In this document: in pieces, positions 57,024 through 64,000 of the stretch
Numbering within the stretch: the stretch's first letter is position 1
Layout: every line of letters starts with the position of its first letter
Assembly (NCBI GenBank): GCA_026260175.1
Contig: JAKCWW010000480.1
Span: 4,117-68,116 of the forward strand
Source: Reticulitermes lucifugus
Lineage: Eukaryota; Arthropoda; Insecta; Blattodea; Rhinotermitidae
Length of the DNA stretch: 64,000 nucleotides
Reading direction: 5' to 3'
Translations under genes and position numbers: made by a program
The notes under the pieces: model-generated
Told to the model about the DNA's origin: nothing
Database searches by the model: none
What the model saw: the letters and a program-made list of their open reading frames with translations, nothing else

Positions 57024-58595
57024 TCTACATGCATGCATGTATACATACACACACACAGGACGACACCATCAACAACAAGCAATCCCCTTTTCCGCTTACA
57101 ATTAATCAGCTGCAACTGTCTGTCCGTGTTATAAATTCGTAGAGTGGAACAACAGAATTCCATTACAAAGAATCAGTCACCAGGAGCAATAAACACAAAA
57201 TTAAGTATCGTCTTGTCATGCCTGTTGCCTCGGTTTTAAATACTGGGTACTCCGGGAAATAAGAGCTTAACAGGACTTGTAAGATTTACTGGTAGTAACA
57301 CAGCAGCTATGCAACCTGAAGCATCGAGCACTCCTACCGTTCAGGAGTCAGGCCTACTGACAGACTACTGGAAAGACGGGCCGATTTCGATGCCCGAGTG
57401 ACGTAGAATTTTTTTTATTTGCCACGACTTCCACGCCGTACTAAACCGGCCGGAGCATGAAGCTAATTCACCTCAATACCAATATGAAAAGTAAGAAAAC
57501 ACGTTTCCGCTTCGGTGCTGACAGCAAAGTAATTCCCACGGGTACAGTTGCAGGAGGGTGGGGTTGACCACCCTTCGCAATTTAACATCTAAATCTCAAT
57601 GCGTGACGTATTACATCCACGCCCGTGTGGATTCATAACACGTTGTAGTACTTAGGCACATGAGCTTCTCAAAGCCACACATAGTGGGGGTAAGGTAATC
57701 TGAACATGCACCGCGCATTACTGCGATGTATCAAATGCTGAGATTACAAGGGGTGGAATGAGATGTCAACTGATGGCTGTTAATCACAAAAATGGAGGCA
57801 TGTCGAAGAGGCACCCGCAACCTAATAAAATCTCAGTCCAAACAGTCGGTCTACGACCTGAATTCCGCACAGAAATACGTTAACTTCTCGCAGTCAGACG
57901 GGTTACCCCTCATTCACATGCACGGTTTAATCCTAAAGCAAAAATATACGTATGCTTTATTCTGCAAGGCACCATGAACTCGCATGGAGCAGTTCTCTCT
58001 AAACCTTGGCACCAGCTGAAGGCTGAAGGTTGGTGACCTGCTTCACGCTCCGGTCCCATCATCTTCAGAGAAGGAACCATTGGTTCTCATTGGATAAGAC
58101 TTCAGAAACTTACTGAAAACGGGTCAAACTAGAACAGTAAGTAGTGTCAACATATGAATATATACCCCGCCTCTTAGTAGCGTATCCAGTAAAATGAATT
58201 CGATCGGTGAGAATTTCACCGAAATACTGGCTGTTCACTATCGACGTAACAACAGCCTTTTACGGTTACATCACGATCTAGGCCAGTTTTAAGTGTATTT
58301 CGCTACAACCATGCCCAATAATTAAATTACCGTCCACCGTTCATACACATGCAGGGCTAACAAAGCTCCTCTCGATTAAACGACTTCCAAGCAATTTCAT
58401 ATTAAATTTCCTTCATAAAATCGATCGATAAAACGCACCAGCATTTTGACCAATACTTAAAAAGCATTAAGTGCAACGTACCGTGAAAGAATAAATACAC
58501 TTTTACATTTAAGAAAACATATTTTTGAGAGAAACGATCAGCGCACACATGCGAGTAACACGTTACAAAGAGATCCGGTTCTAGAAAGTTCGTAA
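57024..58595. other. no recognisable feature
   Basis: A short (CA)n with GCATGCATG lies at 57032-57058. A CTCTGAAGATGATGGGACC block (58065-58045, minus) is a poor hammerhead candidate. Nothing else. Confidence 0.45.
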
Positions 58596-58596
58596 A

Positions 58597-59046
58597 AATG
58601 GGAGAGACAACGTAACAATGGGAGAGACAAAGTAACAGTGGGAGAGACAGAACGTAACAATGGGCGAGACAAGGTAATAGTGGGAGAGACAGAACGTAAC
58701 AATGGGCAAGACAAGGTAATAGTGGGAGAGACAGAACGTAACAAAGGGCGAGACAAGGTACCAATCGCAGAGACATAACGTAACAATGAGCGAGACAAGG
58801 TAACAGAGGGAGAGACAGTACGTAACAATGGGTCAAACAAGGTAAGTGGGAGAGACAGTACGTAACAATGAGCCAGACAAGGTAACAGTAGGAGAGACAT
58901 AACGTAACAATGGACGAGACAAGGTAACAATGGGAGAGACATAACGTAACAATGGACAAGGTAACAGTGGGAGAGACATAACGTAACAATGGACGAGACA
59001 AGGTAACAGTGGGAGAGACATAACGTAACAATGGGCGAGACAATGT
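58597..59046. repeat. 42-bp minisatellite built of two 21-bp sub-units
   Basis: About 10 units of AACGTAACAATGGGCGAGAC plus AAGGTAACAGTGGGAGAGACAT-like second half. The two halves are themselves similar, so the 42-bp unit is a higher-order form of a 21-bp repeat. Both periods are multiples of three, which keeps three minus-strand frames open (up to 219 codons at 58402-59061, repeating SRPLLRYVSPTVTL). No start context, domain or unique sequence supports a protein. Confidence 0.95.
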
Positions 59047-59194
59047 CAACGTCGATTCCAACTAATTATACTTTGTGACGCTACTCTAATTCTGAGCGTG
59101 GGCAGAGTATCGTTTCTAAATGTGAAACACTGTTTTGTATCTAAATGCATGCCAAATCAGGTTTCTAAGATTGAAGGTGGAACTATCGAGTCCC

Positions 59195-59530
59195 TAAGTA
59201 CCGAAAAGCTAACAGGCACTCAAATGGCCAAACGATTTCCCGCCTTTAATGGAGTCTGGAGCCACATTACCGTGGTCACAAAAGCCTCCACCAGAAACTT
59301 TTCTGAACCAGAGGAATCCAGTCCAAACCTTCACAACCGGTTTCTTTACAATCAGTTTTAATATTATCTTCCTAAGCTTTCAGACAAAAATACTGTATGC
59401 ATTTCTCATATCTGCCATGCCTGTTACATGCCGCGCCTATCCCGTTCTCCTTTACTTTATAGTCCTAATACTATTTGATAAAGGGCACTGATATAAAACT
59501 CTTCATTATTCCATTCTCCGGTTACAAAAA
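59195..59530 (-). pseudogene. LINE family A-related 3' end
   Basis: On the minus strand RHVTGMADMRNAYSIFV (59447-59395 region) corresponds to the WAGHVARMGE-x-RNAYRVLV block of LINE ORF2. Further 3', the antisense LTGTQMAKRFPAFNG (plus 59207-59252) is a known readout of the LINE 3' end in the wrong strand. Indels destroy the frame. Confidence 0.68.
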
Positions 59531-60156
59531 TTTTCATGTTCTGTATACGAGAGAGGAACAAATGGATAGCGATTCGTATTTTAATGACATCTGAACATCG
59601 CAACGGGCCGCACTCGCTTTATATTTTTTGCCCACTGCTGCATTAGTCGGAGGGTTCGGAATTTGATTATGATGACAAATGAACACTCCCTGCCTACAAA
59701 ACTCAAACCATCGAGGACTCTTTAGAGAACAGACGTTTTAAATTCAAGGTCACTTTCATTAAGGGCAGATTAACTAAGCAATTAAATTGAACGACGGCCC
59801 ACGGTAGTGTTAAATACTGAAACTGAACTTCTTATAGATCGTCTTGGTGCTATAGCCCAATTCGGAACATGGTCTTGTCTGTGTGCAAACTCTTTAGATT
59901 CATCGTATACACACGTTATGCCTCAATATGTATTTGCTAAAAGGCGACTACAGGTTCAATGGTTGTAATGGCTAAAATTAAAAAAGAAATATTCGTGTCT
60001 CTAATGAGTTGTCATTCAGGTGTTTGACAAACCTGTATTACTCAAAATTCACGTAAGAGATTCAAAACAGTTTGTAGATATGCATTTATGCATGATCTGA
60101 CCTAGAATAGTGTCCCTTTGTCCGCTTTGTGCCATGCATTCTAACCAACCACATAC
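59531..60156. other. no recognisable feature
   Basis: Nothing recognised. Confidence 0.55.
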
Positions 60157-60284
60157 AGCTGAGTCCTTCTTGAGAAACGAACAGTTCCTCAGCTGCTCAA
60201 GAAATTCCCCGCATTTTATGGACACCAAAGGTTCATTACCGTGTTCACATGAGCCCGCCACCTGTCCCCATCCTGTGCATTCAG
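60157..60284 (-). pseudogene. LINE family A, ORF2 C-terminus and 3' UTR
   Basis: Minus-strand frame: [20 protein letters not shown] then stop (60284-60222), followed by GCGGGGAATTTCTTGAGCAG and TTCTCAAGAAGGACTCAGCT. It is the closest small fragment to the 39343-39470 copy. Confidence 0.8.
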
Positions 60285-60774
60285 GTATCATGAAAAGGAA
60301 TCTTTTGACTGGTTAGGTAGTGCCACTGCTCAAGACAGCCCCTACAAGACCGAACAGTTATGCATTCTTGACCACCAAGTTAACAGGTTTTCCTCTGGCC
60401 GACAAAAGAACGTGCTTGATTACCAAGGTCATAACACTTTGCAACAAAGCTAAATGCTATCATCTCCCGGGCAAAATAACTTTCCGTGACCTTGACCTCC
60501 AATCTCACCCAACACAGGCGGCGCGCAAGAGCGCAGGTACGCTCCGTTACGTTCCATATATAAAATGCAGCACGTTATGTAGCCAAGCGACTGGATCAAT
60601 AGAAGGTAGCGTGGGCGCATGCTACTGCTACCATGTTTACATCCTCCCAGCCAAAATTTCTTTGTTTGACCGATTCACTAAGGAACATAATTCCCAAACG
60701 AACCACCTTTCAATCAACAAAATAATATGAGTTAATACCATCACACGATTGGTGGCGTTTGTAATCAAATTCTG
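60285..60774. other. no recognisable feature
   Basis: The frame 60320-60730 (136 codons) shows no domain. Confidence 0.5.
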
Positions 60775-60968
60775 TTTGGGGTTCCACCGAGCTGTGAAAC
60801 TGGATCCCTTGCTGGTCGCATGTTCACAGCCCTCTATCAGCAGCAGTCATACGGATATTCAAGAAATTCCTCAATCTTATGAAACCCGAAGGTCCACACA
60901 ATCACACCCCATTCGTTTAAGATCAATTTTAATATTCTACCATCTACGCCCAATGTTTTCACGTGTTT
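60775..60968 (-). pseudogene. LINE family A, internally deleted remnant
   Basis: Minus strand: GRRW, stop, NIKIDL (from about 60951) matches RRRW-x-x-IKMDL; soon after, the sequence jumps to CCTTCGGGTTTCATAAGATT, skipping about 75 bp that would hold WIDLAQDRDRWRALVNTVMN. The 3' UTR follows with GAGGAATTTCTTG. Dead. Confidence 0.62.
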
Positions 60969-60976
60969 AATTAAAG

Positions 60977-61214
60977 CACAAGTTCTTGTTTTACGCCCTC
61001 GTTGCGTTCCTGAAAAAGTGGGCGTACATCAAAAAGGCGTAGAGCAAAAGTGATGTTCCTATAAAAATAAAAAGTTTTAAATGAGTGCAAAAAAACCTGC
61101 CAAATGGCGTTAAACCGACAATGGGACAGCGCAAATTAAGAAGTGGTGTAAATTGGCAAAGGACGTTAAAGCAAAAAGACGTAAAACAAACCTGCGTAAA
61201 ACACGGTCTTGGTG
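60977..61214. mobile_element. candidate Tigger-like MITE with subterminal repeats
   Basis: The left end CACAAGTTCTTGTTTTACGC and the right end (minus) CACCAAGACCGTGTTTTACGC are imperfect inverted repeats. The inside repeats GGCGTAGAGCAAAA, GGCGTTAAACC, GACGTTAAAGCAAAA and GACGTAAAACAAA. This subterminal repetition is common in Tigger-like MITEs. A clear TSD was not found. Confidence 0.5.
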
Positions 61215-62279
61215 TATTTCCATTGATTCGATTACTAAGTAACAAACAAGCACGTATGGTTGTCCATCAGGAAAAACCTGGCAGAGGCCTAAGCGTTATT
61301 TAACGACGCCATCAATTAGTGAGATTATATACCCTCGGGAGGAGGCCTAATGACATAAATATGACACGTGTGCGTTTCTGTAACGTTGGAAAACGAACAT
61401 TCAAATTATCCTCATCATGTGGAGCAGAATTAAATGGGCAGAAAAGCACGTGTCATATGACACATAAACGTCACTGTTACGTGCCTTGTCTGGAATACGC
61501 GTAGACGACTGCGTAGGAGGACGTGTGATGGTTGCGTATCTTGAATTTTACTGTAACATTTCCATGACAGGATGTAGATAACAAACCCGACAGCAAAACA
61601 ACTTCCGGATTCGAACCACAGATTCTCCTCTTGTATTTAAAATACACTTGTAACTTGTAACGCCAGCGGCAGAGTCCTCGGAAAGGTAATGATCGCTCAC
61701 CTGTTCATAAAATAACCCGCCTTAGAAACAAAGGTTATTACTCGTACCTTGTTCACACGGGCCCACCACTATACCTACCCTGATCAAGATAAATTCAGCT
61801 CTCTCTCTTCATCTACTTCTCCAAAATCCATTTTAAAGTTATCCCCAACATACTGACTCGACGATATAATTAGATGATACCGACTCCATGGTACAGGGAA
61901 TATTTCGCTGAGAAATTAACAGATCTTCAGACCGTGTAGAAAGTAAACTGCCAAAGAAGCTGTGTCAGCACAACGTTAATATTAACCTCACACCCAGGGC
62001 TACTTCCTCCGCGCGCCTCACATTCGCCATAATCTGACCTTTCATTTCTACTTCTCTGACAACATTACATGCAGAACAGGCCTACAAATTGTGATGCTAC
62101 TTATTATGTTATTTTCTGCAGTCCTTCCTATCTAGTGCTTCGAAATGATCTTCTCAGCACTTCCTATTAAAGTTTTTCCACCAAACTAAGCACTGAAGCG
62201 TTACACTCACACCAACACGGAATTTTATATAATAATCATCATCGTCGTAGTAATCTTCTTATTTTGTGTGACAATACAG
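61215..62279. other. no recognisable feature
   Basis: A B-box-like GGTTCGAATCC lies on the minus strand near 61617 without a convincing A box. Confidence 0.5.
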
Positions 62280-62284
62280 GTCAA

Positions 62285-62480
62285 TGCGCCCGGGTTTCCG
62301 GCTTTCAAAATCCTGCTTATATATATTTGGTAGGACCCCTTGGGCGGTATTTCAGCCTGCTGCAAGACCTCCAACTACACAGGGCACGGAAGATACACAG
62401 ACACGTCTCTATTCCCTGACTGGGCTTCGAACCCACAATCCCAGTGTTCCACTGTCAAAGAACAGAACAAGCATCCGACT
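62285..62480 (-). mobile_element. decayed tRNA-derived SINE
   Basis: On the minus strand TGGGATTGTGGGTTCGAAGCCC is a B box with the same upstream words as family 2 (GGATTGTGGGTTCGAA). The body (plus sense) GGACCCCTTGGGCGG, CAAGACCTCCAACTACAC resembles a repeat commonly mis-annotated as a GRTPW..RPLPT peptide. The tRNA 5' part is not recognisable. Confidence 0.6.
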
Positions 62481-64000
62481 TGACGGGCTTTACACGCATT
62501 AATCTTATGGATTTTAGACAAATTACAGGAAGATAAAAGATACTGAATGAACACCGTTGTGCACTTACTGAACCTAACGATCTCCTCATTTAATAACGAA
62601 TGCAACTTCAAGAATACGTTGAAGACGCAATCACAGTACTAAATGATGCGGCCAAATATATGTACACCCGCCTTAGCCCACGTTTTACCTTGTCCCTTTC
62701 TTACCGAATAGTCAAAATAGAAACACACAGAGGTTAGGACACGTGCATTCGTCCGCAACAGAATTCTACACGCTGCATCTGCCAGATCTGCGCCGAAAAA
62801 TGTAAAATACTTTACAACAGCTTTAATATTTATCTATAAGTTGTATTACAGTAAATATCCAAGATATGAAACACGAGAAACGAAACCCCCCGTTCCGCTC
62901 TACCATACTTCAATCTAGTGATCTTATAAGCAACCAGCAATTACAAGACGTCTGGAAACCACAAGCAGACCAGAGGATAACAATAACAAAGTTCTGATGA
63001 AACATGAAACTTCGAACAACTTTTTAAAACAGCGAATACAGCTACAACGTCTGCAGCAAGCAAGTGCTTAGCAATTTGAGAATGCTAAAATGTGTGTCTA
63101 CAAGCAGCCTTACTCGTGTTCAACTTTCCTTTCTAATAAATTTCTCTTCTTCTCTTTACATCTTACGCACTTTAATTCCTGAGACGGCCTAAAAATCCTC
63201 TTTCCAGCACCTACTCGGTCTACATGCTATCTCATGCCACCTGTCTTCACTCGCTCTGTCTATGTCCTTTACCAAAGTGGATGTCGAGCAGGTAACAATC
63301 CTCCGTACTCCGAAATAATCATGTTACCACTTGACGCCTTACAGACAGCATCGTTAAACAAACAGCAAGTACATAAAACACAAGCTCTTTATATTTAATT
63401 CATTCACTTATATCATAGAACTTTCTCATTACCATATATATTAACACTTATTTAACCTAAAGACCTTATTTTATGTGATTTCAATACCCATGCGTGTTAT
63501 TTATTGTTTACTGTTACAGTAAACACGACAATGCTTTCAAAGGAACTGGCTTAGAAAAATCGTAAAATCACATCATAAAATATGAACTTACAAGGTATTA
63601 AACTTCATCTCTCCTCGACAAATAAAAGGGAGTACCACAAATATAAACTCTTTAGGTACACTACAGGTATATTTCAAGAATTTTCGAAACACAAAATGTT
63701 GCAAGTAGGCCCACAAGAGTAGCCAACAGTGCTAGTACTATTTAGTATTATGTAAGTTTTCTTCGCATAATATGTTGTCTGCGAGACAATGACCTTCAAA
63801 TACCAAAGACATATCCATACGTGCAATGAATGCTCCTCTCTGTACAACACCGTACACTGCGCAACGTTGTCATGGCACCCGTCGTTGTTACATCCCGGAA
63901 AGTCGGTAATACATGGAGCTTCCATTTTACCAGACTCTGTAGACTGGATGAAACCCTTCTTCTTGCGGTTTCTTAATAATAACAAAACAGAAATAAGGAG
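62481..64000. other. no recognisable feature
   Basis: AT-rich; the longest frame (63674-63985, minus, 103 codons) has no recognisable domain and may continue past the window edge. Confidence 0.5.

Noticed and set aside
58045-58085. Hammerhead motif on the minus strand (CTCTGAAGATGATGGGACC)
   Set aside because: The core is good, but GAAAC is changed to GAAGC and neither stem I nor a clear stem II forms.
58402-59061. 219-codon minus-strand open frame with SRPLLRYVSP repeats
   Set aside because: It is explained by the 42-bp period; three frames are open at once and no unique domain is present.
62284-62502. 72-codon protein
   Set aside because: Antisense of a decayed SINE with a B box.

Overview
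The window looks like intergenic or deeply intronic DNA of an insect. The repeat families resemble those I know from cockroach and termite (Blattodea) genomes, but that assignment is inference from recognised repeat peptides, not from a host gene. I could not recognise one exon of a normal cellular gene in 64 kb. The open frames are short and scattered in all six frames, and the longest ones lie in codon-phased minisatellites or in transposon remnants. Three runs of N (10275-10324, 26316-26438, 39885-39988) mark a scaffolded assembly, and each falls inside a repeat.

Layout. 1-10 kb: a 39-bp minisatellite at the left edge, a hAT-type end at 1142, a Penelope-like fragment with a hammerhead-like motif at 3126, a fold-back repeat at 4790, a full-length tRNA-derived SINE with perfect target-site duplication (TSD) at 6970, and a dead jockey-like reverse transcriptase at 7585-8290. 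10-27 kb: an inverted-repeat element with a gap in its middle (10172), a 30-bp minisatellite, remnants of a LINE family, a frameshifted C-terminal part of a second LINE type (17253), a second SINE family (20420), a non-autonomous hAT element (21966), and a LINE copy (26179) split by a 244-bp inverted-repeat insertion. 28-41 kb: another SINE, an unclassified interspersed repeat (30370), a third LINE type (31675), a 32-bp minisatellite (32605), an internally deleted LINE derivative with its own TSD (39088), and a PIF/Harbinger-like MITE (39763). 41-64 kb: more LINE tails on both strands, a second copy of the hAT element (50213), two more SINE copies, two pogo/Tigger-like MITEs, a 42-bp minisatellite with 21-bp sub-repeats (58600), and a cluster of minus-strand LINE tails near 59-61 kb.

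The most interesting signal is a set of small elements whose architecture matches Penelope-like retroelements: about 12-bp TSDs, inverted arms of about 56-60 bp, a one-sided tail of about 30 bp, and a compact hammerhead-ribozyme-like core (CTGANGA, stem II, GAA) followed by a palindromic ACGT or ACATGT where a normal stem III would be. The short stem I that closes this fold differs in sequence between copies but stays complementary. The second is a LINE derivative that joins the element's 5' region directly to its 3' end and sits between perfect TSDs, so it apparently moved as a unit.
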